Shown: piece by piece, positions 10,598-21,508 of the stretch
How the letters are laid out: every line of letters begins with the position of its first letter
How positions within the stretch are numbered: the first letter of the stretch is position 1
Assembly (NCBI GenBank): GCA_027575765.1
Contig: JANBPT010000055.1
Span: 1-64,000, forward strand
Length of the DNA stretch: 64,000 nucleotides
Source of the DNA: Tieghemiomyces parasiticus
Lineage: Eukaryota; Kickxellomycota; Dimargaritomycetes; Dimargaritales; Dimargaritaceae
Direction of reading: 5' to 3'
Notes under the pieces: generated by a model
The model's database searches: none
The model's input: only the letters and a program-made list of their open reading frames with translations
What the model was told of the DNA's origin: nothing
Made by a program: the position numbers and the translations under genes

Positions 10598-11245
10598 CTA
10601 GCCGACCCGTCGAAACCAACCGGGCACCGCACGTACTAGGCGGATCACAGGCTGAACTAGGTACTTGGCGGTGGCCGGAGTAAGGAATACGCACACGGCG
10701 ATGCGGGCGGGCGCCAGTAATTTGATGATGCCATAGGCTGTGGCCAGATGAACTATGGTGTTGGAGTCGGGCCGCCATCCGACCCCCGCCGCCGTCTCCT
10801 CGCCTTTGGCTGCTACTTCATCCCGAGGAGCGACGGTTTCAGGGTTATGTCGACCGATACCCATACTCAGGGCAATCTTTTCAGCTTTGGCCAAGGCCTC
10901 GCGGTAACGCTCAGGATCAATATCGATGCGCCAGTCGGTCCATGACAGCAACCAAAACAAGCCAAGCAGCGGAACGATCGCCGTTACCTCGTGGAGAACG
11001 GCGAACGAGACTATGTAGCTGCTGGGCTGGTTCTTAAACAGGTGAAGGTAGCGTCGCCAACCCCGGGCTGGGGCCGCCGGCGGCACTGATGGAGTCGTTG
11101 AGACGAGCCGCCTCCCAGTTGCGAACCCGATGCGGTTCGGCGTAGTTGGAATGCCGACAGCTCGCACTCCGCCGAGCAGCAGGCGAGCTCCTGGCCAGTG
11201 GTAGGCCCGGAGCGCTCTAAATGGAGAGGCCATGGCTGTAAGCAT
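10598..11245 (-). CDS. DUF1279 / FAM210-like mitochondrial membrane protein
   Basis: 215 residues from the first in-frame ATG (11245, MLTAMASPFRALRAYHW). A second ATG four codons later (11233) is also possible. The N-terminus is rich in Arg/Ala with no acids up to about residue 75, typical of a mitochondrial presequence. The DUF1279-like core starts at RRYLHLFKNQPSSYIVSFAV, with a hydrophobic segment (TAIVPLLGLFWLLSW). After a charged helix come HLATAYGIIKLLAPARI and LTPATAKYLVQPVIRLVRAV, both typical of the family. FAM210 proteins are mitochondrial inner-membrane or matrix-facing proteins of poorly defined role. It is convergent with TRM82, with only 224 bases between the stops. Confidence 0.75.
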   Translation of the reverse strand: MLTAMASPFRALRAYHWPGARLLLGGVRAVGIPTTPNRIGFATGRRLVSTTPSVPPAAPARGWRRYLHLFKNQPSSYIVSFAVLHEVTAIVPLLGLFWLLSWTDWRIDIDPERYREALAKAEKIALSMGIGRHNPETVAPRDEVAAKGEETAAGVGWRPDSNTIVHLATAYGIIKLLAPARIAVCVFLTPATAKYLVQPVIRLVRAVPGWFRRVG

Positions 11246-11754
11246 GTGAGGGAACAGTGAAGGGAAAGGCCATTGGCATCTAGCGGAGGGACGTGGAGAA
11301 ATGAGACAATGTACGACGAGGAGCGGAGGAAGGCAACGGCTGTTCCCCAATTGGCGGCTAACCCTTACTCTAAGCTTTGGCGGTTGTGCTATTAGGTATC
11401 GCAACCGGTTAATGACCAAACCTGTTTTTTTGTAGCGCTGTGCGTTGCGTCAGCGTGTCATTATGAGCTAGAGAGCCCGCACAAACTTAGGTCATTTTCG
11501 GGAAAAGTATCGCCAAATTCCAAAATGGGCCTTGACCGTCTAGCCTAATGGGAAAGGGTTTATAAAAAAAATAACAGAACTACTAGTTTTAGAGGAAGAG
11601 AGATAGACTGGATGAAGCTGTCTGGGTGTCCAGTGGAGTGCCAGTGGGTGATACGAGTGTTGGCGGAGCAAAGCAGTAGTGGAGAGGGGAGGTTGGCCCG
11701 CCAGCTATAAGTATGTACGGTAGTCCGATAGAGAAGGTTAGCGACAGTGGTCGC
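11246..11754. other. Intergenic region between DUF1279 gene and EB1
   Basis: This spans the promoter side of the DUF1279 gene and the 3' UTR side of EB1. Weak frames here look like shadows or noise. No feature is seen. Confidence 0.4.
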
Positions 11755-13459
11755 TCAGAAAGTCTCGTTGTCGTCTACGACGCCCATGGCATGCATCTGA
11801 TTGTGGAGGTGGTCCACGTCCTGATTGTCCGGATCCTCCTCGTTCTGGAGCTCGAATCCTTCCTCTGTGGTGTACAGGATGGCCTGGATATCCCGTGCCA
11901 ACGGCAGCTCCTGGTCGGAGAGTTGGGGCTCGAGCTCCTGCAAAAGGATCTCGACTTGGCGCAGCTTATTAAAATAGAAATCGCGCTCTTTCTCGACGCC
12001 GTCGATGGTGACCTTGAGTTCGGTGACCTGCCGGGTGAGCTCCTGAATGTGGGCGGCGGCCTTGGGGTCGGCCAACCCGGACCGGGACCCTGTGCTGCCG
12101 GTCACAGAGGGGGCGCGGGCCCCGGGGCCCGTGCGCGTTGTGCGGCTCGGAGCGCGTTCGCCTGTGAGGAAGTTACGAGGGAATGTGCAGCGGAAGAGGC
12201 GTCGAGGGCAGGTTAGAGTTCCTATGTATGATTCAATAGCGGCCAGTGCCCCGAGCAGGAACGTAATACGCCGAGGAATCTTACCGGACATACCTCCTAC
12301 CGCGCGCCGGGTGCTAGAGGAGATGGAGTTGGCGGCACTGCCAGGCCGGGCGGGGCCTACGTCGACGGTCTGGCCGCGGCGCCGTCCCACGGCGTCGTAC
12401 TGGCCGCCGGGGCAGTACTGTTCCCAGAAGCGTTTCAACCACTGCAGAAATTCAAAATTGTCCTGAAACCGAAGCTTCATGAGGCGGTCAACCGGAATGA
12501 CCTAGGAGTGGGGGAGTGAACGACGCCGGGGCAAATTATCGCAAATATATAGACGACGTGACCAGAAGCACAGGTTAGCAGCCATTAGTGCGTATCGCAG
12601 GCAGTCAAACCGGGTACAGGATATACTACGAGTGAAAGGTAACACACCGGTGAAAGAAACGGGCAGTGGAAGTCTTGTGCAGTGATAGCACTGGCCTGAC
12701 TGGGTTCCAGCGGGCTATGGCGTCTTCCAAGATAGCTCCGCCGGGGGCCAATACGTCACCTGCGCGAGTAGGGCGGGGCTTACCTTATCAATTTTGTTGC
12801 CGGTAAAGCAGGCTTGTAGGACCTTGTAGTTTTGAATATATTCGTAGTCCTGCTTGGCGTTAAACCGGACTTTGGACAGGGGAAGGTTGCCTGGTGAGGG
12901 GTAAACGGTAATGGCACCGACATGATAAGAATGATTAGTGCTAGTGTTCAGGAAGGTGAATCGACCGAGCTAACGGTGCCAAGGGACTTCGTACGTACCG
13001 TAAATGGTGTCCATGATCTGACAGTAGGCGGCGCCTGGACACAAAGTACGGTGAGGATATCAAACGACAAGGGAGGACGGTTAGCATACCATTGGGTAAA
13101 TTTGGGGCCCCTTCCAGAAGGGCAAGCGACCAACTGTGGTGCGTCCCCGAAGCCAAGTGACGAGTAGGGAAGAGCAAGCAGTGACCGGCCGCTAGTGATT
13201 GACTGCAGTCCCGCGACATAGCTGAAATGCCAAAGCCCCAACGTTGTGATCAGGCGGGGCATCGTATGGGTGGTCTAACGTGGGTTGCAGTTGCCCCCCG
13301 CCGCGGCCACGGACCCAGGGTTTGTCACATATACCAGGGCTGGCGTAAGGGTAAGTGGAGCCGAATCGACTTACCCGTTCCTAGCTGCTCGATTTTAGTG
13401 TAGCTGAGCTGGAGCATCTGGTTGACCCAGCCGAGTAATTCTTGGCGACTTTCGGCCAT
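11755..13459 (-). CDS. EB1/Bim1-family microtubule plus-end binding protein
   Basis: Five exons, complement(11755..12161, 12294..12501, 12784..12890, 12999..13034, 13375..13459), sum to 843 bases, 280 residues. The calponin-homology domain (residues about 1-115) reads MAESRQELLGWVNQMLQL, GAAYCQIMDTIYG, RFNAKQDYEYIQNYKVLQ and FQDNFEFLQWLKRFWEQY, with PGGQYDAV following. A Ser/Arg/Pro linker leads to a coiled coil and EB-homology domain (about 190-255, with KERDFYFNKLRQVEILLQEL). Members autonomously track growing microtubule plus ends and recruit CAP-Gly and SxIP partners. The C-terminus is NETF rather than the animal EEY, so CAP-Gly binding may differ. Every intron falls in a family-conserved block and all phases close. 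EB1 is MAL3 or BIM1 in model fungi. Confidence 0.93.
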
Positions 13460-14515
13460 ATTGGTATGCGAGTATGAGGGGGGGTTAGAGCGGTGAGGAC
13501 CGTTACGGATGGACGATCGCAGTACGAGCGAGAGAATGATGGCAGGGAAAAATAGGTATGCGAATGGATGACGTTAAAAGTGCTACAGGGGTGATTCTGT
13601 AGAGTGGCTGTGATGTAGAGTGGGGACGTAGAAAACAGTGGGGCGGAGTCGGAAAGTCGACGAAGGAAGGTGCGATACTACGCCATGCTTGCGCGAAAGG
13701 GAGGGCTGGAGGGCAGCCATCACGGCCCTTCCATTGGGTGGCCATGCATAAGGACATACATCGTTAGAGGGGCCACCAGTGCCGTCAGCCAATTTACCCT
13801 GACAGGCGTTCCCGCCCTGCGAAGGATGGGATGCGGAGGGGGGCTATGTACTGTAACCGGAAGGGCCACGGCGCCCTTTGACTGCACCTGGCAGGCCTGC
13901 GTCACTTGGATGACAGGACCCTGGACCGCGAATCTTAACCGGGTGTTGACCAACCGTTTCCTAACCATCCCTCCGCTTCATTTGGTGTGACACACGGCTA
14001 TCTGGTGGTCAAAACAAAAACATGGTAGCCCCAGGGTGTCTCCCTGTCCCATTGGTTGGCGGCCCAGTGGTTTCTGGTGGGGGAATCCCAACCATCATGT
14101 CAGGGAACAGATCGGATAGACATGAGTCCAGTGTCGTAGCGGCTGCCGTGTTCGCCGTCGACAAGGTTATGCTCAGATTAAACCAAAATGAACTATGAAC
14201 AAACACAGCCTCGTGGTTGGCTTGGGTCGTTCGGAATGGCTCCTACTCCGGCGTAGGGTAGTTTCAGGGGAGTATCTAGATAATTAACTACAGCTGAAGA
14301 GGTGACCAGGGTCGTGCTTGTAAAATTTAAACCCGAGTCGGCATAGCGGGACCAGGGTGGTAGGAATTGGCTGCGGCTCGATCTTTCCGTGGTGGTTTTA
14401 TCCAGCCACTCTTTAATTATTCACCTTTACTCTCATTAAATTAAGCAACCCCCTTTAAGTCTACAATAAAACCGATTTATCACGTTATATACAGCCGTGG
14501 AGTATCGAGAAGCTA
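13460..14515. other. Intergenic region, EB1 promoter side
   Basis: Only short opposing frames without recognisable motifs are seen. I see nothing supportable here. Confidence 0.4.
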
Positions 14516-15625
14516 CTAATGGCGACGACGTTTGGCCGCGGCCCGCGTGGATTCCGGGTGAAACTGGTCGCTATAGCCCTGTCTGTCGGTGTCGACAAGT
14601 GTGGGCGTGGCCAGCCGGCCCCGGGCAGCCAGAAGCCGCTGGGTTCGTTCGTGCTCGGCCGCCTCACGTTGCAGGCGAGCTTGCCGTAGCCGATCGTGGT
14701 CGGTTGGAGCCGGTTTGTCCAACGATGTGGCAAGCGGTTGAGGGCTAGCATGGGGGACCAAGGGCGTGCGGGTTGGCCGTTTGGCCAGCTGTCGTCGAAT
14801 GCCATACAAGGGGTCCTCCCTTCGTTTAGCATCCAATCCCAGCTCAATCCCACCGTCGATATGGTCGCGGCTAGGACCGACAGCCTCGGACCGGTGGTGG
14901 TGGATGATGGTGCAATGCCGTTGCTTGCGTGACGTACCGGCGTATGGGTTGAGGGAAATCCCTCGCTCAGGCCCATCGCTTGGTCGTGGACGGCACGGCC
15001 GCTCAGAGCGACGGACCGTGTTCGTCTGCGGCTTGCCTAGCGGCCCCAGCCAGGTAGTTTCGCCTTTGGGTGCCGCGACCTCGCCGACAGGGGGTAGTGG
15101 CAACGATACCACGTCTTGTGGTCGTTCCAGGGTAGCGTATTTGTCTTGTGCTTGGCGTCTGAGCCTATCAAGCCGGACGTGCTGGTGCTGCAGTGGGGGG
15201 GACGAGTAGGGGTGATGGTAACAAGGTATTAGGACTAAGGACCAGGGCTCAGGTCATGGCTTACCTCGGTGAGATGGAGCCAGATAGTCGTTGTGAACAC
15301 ACCAGTACGCCCGCAACGGTAGCTGAGTACCTTAGGTGCTTATGTCTTGAGGGCAACACATCCTTACCGCTTGGCGAGCGCGGGTCTCTCGGGCATCAAC
15401 CTCTTCAGCTTGGGCCGCCTCGTCTCGCTGAACGCGTGCCCGGTTCTTAGCACCGTAGATATTCCAACTGGGGGGTATGTATGTATGTGCAACGTAGCGG
15501 ACCGATTGTCAATTATCGTCGGGTAGCGGCGGAGTTAGACCCGAGCCAGAGGGCCTGAGGGGCGGCGAAGCGATCCAGCCTGTGGGCAATGCCGTGCTGT
15601 CTTACGCATTCCTTGATTCATTCAT
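14516..15625 (-). CDS. LENG1-like protein with Cir_N domain (probable splicing-associated)
   Basis: Three exons, complement(14516..15187, 15368..15467, 15606..15625), sum to 792 bases, 263 residues. The 20-base first exon (MNESRN plus two bases) splices so that WNIYGAKNRARVQRDEAAQA follows. This is the N-terminal Cir_N motif shared by CIR and LENG1 proteins (consensus close to sWNvyn..NrarVrrDEa). The middle is basic, with ERGISLNPYAG, followed by KRREDPLYGIRRQL and a charged helix DHDRLRQARLQREAAEHERT. The end is very basic (AAAKRRRH), probably a nuclear signal. Length is close to human LENG1 (about 264). LENG1 proteins are found with spliceosomal components but lack a defined activity. Exon joins are phase 2 and phase 0 and close in frame. 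Confidence 0.8.
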
Positions 15626-16689
15626 CCTGAGGCAGGCCTACGGCATCCGTGCCAGTCTGCTCATTTGGCATTTACCTCTTATGGGGTAGAAGGTTCATGG
15701 CTGCGGTCTATACGATGCAAATGGTGTCCCAAAGGTGAACTGAAAGTCGAAACACTACCAAGCCCAATGATACCGTGTAGCAGTTTATAATGACAATCCG
15801 GGGAATGGAATTCGTAAAAGACCTAAAGGAAGTGGGACATTGTCGACAGCGGGCATCTACAGCCATCAGGTCATAGCCTAGCCTGAAAGTTGTACAGCGC
15901 CCTCCTCTGACGCAGTCCACCTTTCCTGTGCTATTGATATAACAACATATTGAATTTGGCGAAGTTATAAAGTCTCAGACATTGGCGCTGTAGACAAAAA
16001 CCTAGGAGTATCTAAGGGGAGGAATCGAGCAGTATAATCCAGATTAGAATTGGACCATTCCTTACTTCACAACTATTTGTCTCATCACCAAGACTGCTTC
16101 TGAATCCCTCTCCCTCTCTCCCATGGTTGGCAAATTTACCAACCATGTTGTGAAGGTCCTCATTGTGGTAGGTGAGAATCCGGGGTTGATTGGTAATCAT
16201 ATGAGAAGAGTAGGTTAACGACGGTCTTTATTTTAATGTACTTTCTGCGGGTTATATAGCCGGTTGGTTCATGTGAGGGTTGTAGGGGAGGCTTGACCTC
16301 GGCTAGCGTTGGTCATTGGTTGAACAATCAAACAATAAGGGGTCCGAGAAGGAGGGGAATTAGTCAATAGGTTAAGGAGGTAGTGCGAAGTTTCTGCAAG
16401 TTACTTCATTGGCAGGGTGAGGTATAAGAACTTGGATTGAGAATAGGTGAGGGCGGAAATGAACTGTGGCTGGTGCCACCCTGGTTGGCCGGCTTCGCCA
16501 TTGATAACGGCCAGGAGTGTGACTGGCGGTTGCCAAGGTTTGCCTTTCGGCTACCACACTCATGTATTATTTTTATTTCCAGGAATGTAAGGCAGATAAC
16601 ATTTTATCCATTCAGTCTGCCATGCAGGGCTTGACCGCCCCCTGCCGCACCATCGTGACTGGTTAGTTTTCGCACAGGTCACCACTTAT
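15626..16689. other. Gene-free AT-richer region
   Basis: Stop codons occur often in all frames. I see no gene or structured repeat. It borders the transposase relic on its right. Confidence 0.4.
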
Positions 16690-17310
16690 TTGCAGATGAC
16701 CCTTGTTCTGGCCGCCCATCAGATGGCATTGGTGAACTCTATGGGGACATGGTCCTGAGACGGCTGGAGGAAGGCCCTCGATTTACTGTTGAACAGCTGG
16801 CCCATACCTGGCGCACATCCCCTAGTACCTTGCGCAGAGTCCTGCATAGGGACCTGGGGCTGTTTAGCTACCTCAACCGCTGGATCCCCCCATGACCTCA
16901 CCAATGGCCAGCGCCACCAATTTCCTGGAGGAGTTCGGTGGGGGCCAGTGACTACCTGCTAGACTCCATTGTCATAGTTGAAGGGGCTTAGACATACCTT
17001 TACGATTCACCTACCGGCTCTGATCGCTGGGAATAATTGCATAATGGTGGCCCTGTCCCTTGTGCAGACCCACTACGGTCATGCCATGCCCAAAGTGGTG
17101 CCGTTATTTGATTTAACCAAATGTGGGCCTGCTGTACCTGATCAGCAACCCCCCCTGAAGCCAAGGTCTCCCACGACCACTACGTAAAGTGGGTGGGGTT
17201 GAAGCCCATGTTCCACGCCTGGTAATCGGGACTTGCCAGCTTCTAGCCAGATGACTTGAGTGCCCGTTTTGATAGTCGGTTAGAAACAGCTCGCCAGGTG
17301 GTATAGAGTG
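16690..17310 (+). pseudogene. Decayed mariner/Tc1-type transposase
   Basis: One frame starting at 16695 reads DDPCSGRPSD, then a helix-turn-helix (FTVEQLAHTWRTSPSTLRRV) and LHRDLGLFSYLNRWIPP, followed by a stop. This matches the order in mariner-family transposases: a GRPS linker, the second HTH, then (I/L)LHEDLG and a RWVPH-like block. After more stops the same frame gives TYLYDSPTGSDRWE, like the family block after the first catalytic Asp (GDETW-type, here VEGA-stop-TY). At least four in-frame stops are present and no catalytic triad survives, so the copy is dead. I did not find terminal inverted repeats. Confidence 0.6.
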
Positions 17311-17792
17311 GTGTCAATCATTTTACATGAACATTATTATTTTCTTTAAAAAAACACTATTGAGGAACTGACCAAATTTTGTAGTACCTGGATTCTTCTA
17401 AACCCACATCAATCCCACACCACAAGTTGCGGTGAGAATCTATTTGTAACCGATGCTCTTCTATACGATCTCGCACATTTAGCCATTTAATAATAAATAT
17501 TCTACTAATCGACCGGACAGACGGTAATATTGGCTTCATAGGAGGAATAAGGACAGTGTTAGTAACGACTACGACTTAAAACTATAAAGCTAGAAAAATG
17601 GCATCCTATTCGAAGGTTCAAGAGGGGCCCTTGGATGTAGGATGGAAAGAGTTACCTATGCAAGAGTGAGAGGGGGGGGGTCTGGTGTAACCGTATGGCG
17701 GGGGTAGTGGTGGTTAGCAGAATATATGATGTGAACTACCGCATCGGAACGGGCCATTTTAGAACGGCAGGGACCCATCCTACTGACGGCGT
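17311..17792. other. Intergenic region 3' of hexokinase
   Basis: AT-rich with short A tracts and a run of nine G at 17672-17680. No gene is seen. Confidence 0.4.
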
Positions 17793-19262
17793 TTACAGGC
17801 ACTTGCCCTCGCGGTTCATGATGGCGGCTACAGCGGCGCCCACTCCGCTACCGTCCTTGGTGAGCACGATGCGCAGCTTGGTCATATTATCTTCGCCCAC
17901 GGTCTCGCGGAACGACTGGACCATGTTCTCGCGGAAGGTGATGAAGTGCTCGTACAGGGAACCGTCGATGCCCAGGGTCAGGGGTTCCTCGGATGTGGAC
18001 CGGGCCAGACGGTCGTCCCGGCGGAGGACCACAGCGCCCAGGGCCGCGCCAGCGAACCGAGCCGAACGGTACGCCACGAGGGTAGCTACTCGGCGCACAA
18101 TGTAGCGGTCGGCCGCGCAGGTGAACTGCAGGCCTAGCTTCTCCTCCAACACAGGGGTACCCTCGCAAAAGTCCGGGCTGGCGTCGTCGACAATGGTAGA
18201 GATGACCGAGGTATCCAGGATGTAAGGCGTCTCCAAGGCGCAAGAAATCCTTCCGTTAAAGACTAACTTAAGCCTCACCATGTCCAGGATGGCCAGGCGG
18301 AAGATCTCGCCTAGGTACAGGCCCGAGATACGCTTCTCGAACATTTGGCAGCCGGGGTTGGTCGAATTGACGTCCAGCATCCGGTCGTAGCGGTTATACG
18401 GGATCACGTTGCCTTCGTTGTCAAAGGCACCCCACTCCATGTTGATCACCATCTCGTCCTCGCCACACACCTGGCGCTTGGGGGCACTGGCGCCCGGGGT
18501 GACGGCCAGCGGATCAAACTTGGTGATGCGAGACATGCGCTCCATGTAAGCGGTGTTGGATCCGGTGCCCAGGATGGCGCCCATCACGGTGTTGGGGTAG
18601 TGGTAGCTGCAGGCCATGAGCGCACCCACCGTGTCATTAAGCAGGGCGGTCACGGTGACTTCGATGCCGCGGGTGTGCAGGGCGTCCTGCAGCAGGCCGA
18701 CCACGTCCTTTCCCACGGCACCCGGGTTGGTGAACCCCTTGTTCCACTGGAGAAGCTCCCCGTAGTTGAGGGCACGCTGGACCACTGGGAAGGAGAAGGT
18801 GAAACCCAAGCTAATGGCGGAACAGCTGGCACCTTGGCGCTCCTCGGGCGTGGCGAACTCCTCGAGAAAACTGTGGATACCGTCGGCGATGAAGCTGAAG
18901 AGCTGGGTGGCTGGGGCGATCTTGAGGGTATGCGGAATCTTAAACTTCTTCTGCTGCATGGTGTACCGGCCGGGCTGGCCGAGCAGCAGCACCTCGCACA
19001 CGCGGAAGTTGGTACCACCGAGGTCTAAGGCTAGGCACCGGCCCTTCTCGTTGCCGGTGGCGCTGCCGACGATGTACGAGGGTAGCATCGCTAGGGTCTG
19101 GTCGGGCTTGGACAGCCCAAGATCCATAGCCTTGTGCATGCCCCGGACGATATTCTGCAGTAGCTCCGGGGCGGCCCGAAAGTCATTCTCGATGTGTTCC
19201 AGGGCCTGCACCTGGGCGGGACTCAGGCAGCTCCCGTCGCTGAGGGTCGGGTGAGGTGGCAT
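17793..19262 (-). CDS. Hexokinase
   Basis: 489 residues, intronless, start at ATG 19262 (MPPHPTLSDG). It has both hexokinase lobes. In the small domain are LPSYIVGSATGNEKG, ALDLGGTNFRVCEV (phosphate 1 loop), the substrate motif LGFTFSFPV and NKGFTNPG. The catalytic Asp sits in TALLNDTVGALMA, and the adenosine side shows GAILGTGSNTAYME. The large domain has INMEWGAFDNEGNVIP and MFEKRISGLYLGEI. The end carries a KDGSGVGAAVAAIM loop. The protein phosphorylates glucose or other hexoses with ATP as the first step of glycolysis. Length and full motifs favour a catalytically active HXK1/HXK2-type enzyme rather than a regulatory paralogue; which isoform it is cannot be told. Confidence 0.95.
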   Translation of the reverse strand: MPPHPTLSDGSCLSPAQVQALEHIENDFRAAPELLQNIVRGMHKAMDLGLSKPDQTLAMLPSYIVGSATGNEKGRCLALDLGGTNFRVCEVLLLGQPGRYTMQQKKFKIPHTLKIAPATQLFSFIADGIHSFLEEFATPEERQGASCSAISLGFTFSFPVVQRALNYGELLQWNKGFTNPGAVGKDVVGLLQDALHTRGIEVTVTALLNDTVGALMACSYHYPNTVMGAILGTGSNTAYMERMSRITKFDPLAVTPGASAPKRQVCGEDEMVINMEWGAFDNEGNVIPYNRYDRMLDVNSTNPGCQMFEKRISGLYLGEIFRLAILDMVRLKLVFNGRISCALETPYILDTSVISTIVDDASPDFCEGTPVLEEKLGLQFTCAADRYIVRRVATLVAYRSARFAGAALGAVVLRRDDRLARSTSEEPLTLGIDGSLYEHFITFRENMVQSFRETVGEDNMTKLRIVLTKDGSGVGAAVAAIMNREGKCL

Positions 19263-19609
19263 GTTGCAAATGGGAGTCGAGCTAGGAGGTGGGTGGGGAG
19301 AGTAAAAGTGATGTGCACAGGACCAAGGCCGAAAAAGAAGTTGCTGGTCGGGTCTCAGCAGTGAGTTGTCCAGTGCGGGGGAGGGGGGGGGGTGAAGCAG
19401 GAGAGGGAGTGCGGGGGGGGGGTGGGATGCTGTGGGGGGTTATAGGCGCGGTAGCTGACCGGCCACGGGAAGGGACGGGTGGCACAGGGAGCGAAAGCGC
19501 GGTACACGGGGTACGAATGGTTTTGAGTTAGACCGTGGGGAAAGGGTATGCGGGGTATTTCGTCGGTCCACCACTTGTCGCTTTGGTATGACTAATCACT
19601 GGGGGGCCT

Positions 19610-20730
19610 CGTCAGCCGCGGCCGTTTCTTCACTCTCTCCTGCACGTTTTGCCGGGAGCGGGACGTAAAGCGCAGAAGGTGCGGGGGTAAGGCCGTACCC
19701 TTGTTACATCGGCCGTACTACTAAAGCCCAATGAAAAGGCGGGACCGCCCATCGGGTCGAGTTGAGTAGGACGTGCGGAAGCGGGAGGTGAGGAAATCTC
19801 TCTCTTACGTCCAGGTGTGGGGGACACTTACTTATCGACGCGGTCATACAAGTACGGTGGGTGGGGTTCAAAGAGTCCTGGCAGCGAGGAGGCGGGAGAA
19901 TGACAAGTTTAACCGCTGTTTAGTGGGCCATTGAAACTGGGATAGTAAGGCACCGTGCACGAGCGGTTTCAATGTAGGCTTAGCGATCAAGTTGACAGGA
20001 GACAACAGTCAGCGAACTTACAGAACTTTGGCGGCAGGGGACAAAGGGCACTAGAGGATGATCCACCAACTGTAGGAGTGTAGGAGGGGAGCAGTGCCAA
20101 TCGTGGTGCTTTAATCTAATCGAAGACCCAGATAAGTTAAGGTGAGGTGTGGAAGAGGAAACGGGCGATAAATCGCGTGACGAGGGTGTTATATAGAGCC
20201 CGACGAGGTGCGGTATATTATTAAAAAGTGACATGAATGGGATGCGCCTTAGGCTGCATGGCTGTGCGGCCTTGGATTAACGGGAAGGGGTGGGTAAAGG
20301 GTAGGGGGCTTTCGCTGGAATGAGCAGATGCCCATCGGTGGGGAGGAGGGGGAGGGACAGATGTTCGGGCGATGGTGCAGCATCTAAAGATACAAAGGAC
20401 TGCACTCATGGGAGAAGGCACGGTGAACCCTCTCCCCGTTCCTCCGGGGGCGGCCTCGGGTGGTGTGGGTGCACCCTCGGTTGGTCATTGGCGTTCGTCA
20501 CTGGCGTGTACCTCAACGGCATTCCCTAGACCACAGTCCAGGGTTTGTCCAACAGACCGCAGGAAGAAAGCAGCGTATCATCGGATGTTACCTCCCTCTT
20601 ACACACACACATTCTAGGTGACGAAGATGAAAGATTAGATATAGAGGGTAGGTAAGTGGCGGACGGTGAATAATACTCACTTGATGAAAGGCCCGGAGGG
20701 GCACCGGACGTCGGACCCTCGAGCGGCCAT
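19610..20730 (-). other. Possible split gene, exons not resolved
   Basis: A plausible first exon, complement(20681..20730), reads MAARGSDVRCPSGPFI and ends at a consensus GTGAGT donor in phase 2. A second exon-like segment near 19832-19890 reads LPGLFEPHPPYLYDRV and ends at GTAAGT (19831-19826). I could not join them in a frame that gives a recognisable protein. This is a lead only and may be chance. Confidence 0.22.
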
Positions 20731-21238
20731 GCGGTAGCGGTAAGCCAGGTCTCTGCCCCGACAGCAGATCGTTGCGAGGGTGGCTAGTCGCTAATACGCA
20801 AGGGGTACATGAACCATCTCCGTCACGACCGACTCGCTTGACCTGTCCTCTCTCCCCACCACCCTCGTACCGGATGAAGCAGGGTATCTACAGTAACCTT
20901 TGGTGACACAGAGACCGGACGTCGGGACCAATCGAATGACCAAGACAGCCACGGGGTTTCGATACTTTCGTTGTGAGGTCCTAAACGCCCCCAGTCGGCG
21001 GTGTCTCGTATGGGTTGGCTCGAACTTCCCACTGTGGACCTACTCGGTCATTAGCGGCTACAGCCATACCTCTGCGTCTCGTCGGCCGCGGCCCCATACG
21101 CCCCACGGGTAACTATACCCCCGCCTGCTAGCGTTAGAGATTAAAGATAATGGGCTGCATAACTGAAAAAGCAGGCCCTAGATTCTCCCAAGCTTGTACA
21201 ACGCCACTTGGGCACTGGCTACAGTTATACAGGTTGAG

Positions 21239-21508
21239 TCTCTGTGTTGGCCCCCGCCCGACTGGCAGGGCAGTCCTGGCTCAGTATCGAGAATTGGAAG
21301 GGCGACCCTGAGCTTGTTCCTGATGACCTTTTCGAATTAGTAGCTCACCGGGGAGAAATACCGCCCCTACCCCCTTAGGTTACCCGCCTGAGCGTGCAGT
21401 CCATCCGAGAACTTGTTCGATCTTACCACTGCCAGATCTGGAGTATATTCGTGCCCGAAATCATCCTACGGTGCCTTCGACTTGGCAGCCCCCTCCTCAA
21501 TTGAACGC
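21239..21508 (+). pseudogene. Interrupted coding-like frame
   Basis: A single frame of about 90 codons with two stops reads like real protein: ENWKGDPELVPDDLFELVAH, stop, then LSVQSIRELVRSYHCQIWSI. The amphipathic, Leu-rich composition is unlike nearby noise. No family is recognised; an old F-box-like or leucine-rich gene is one guess. Confidence 0.3.

Noticed and set aside
18345..19028. 227-codon + strand frame inside the hexokinase gene
   Set aside because: Antisense shadow: Gly/His/Val-rich without motifs, fully contained in a certain gene.
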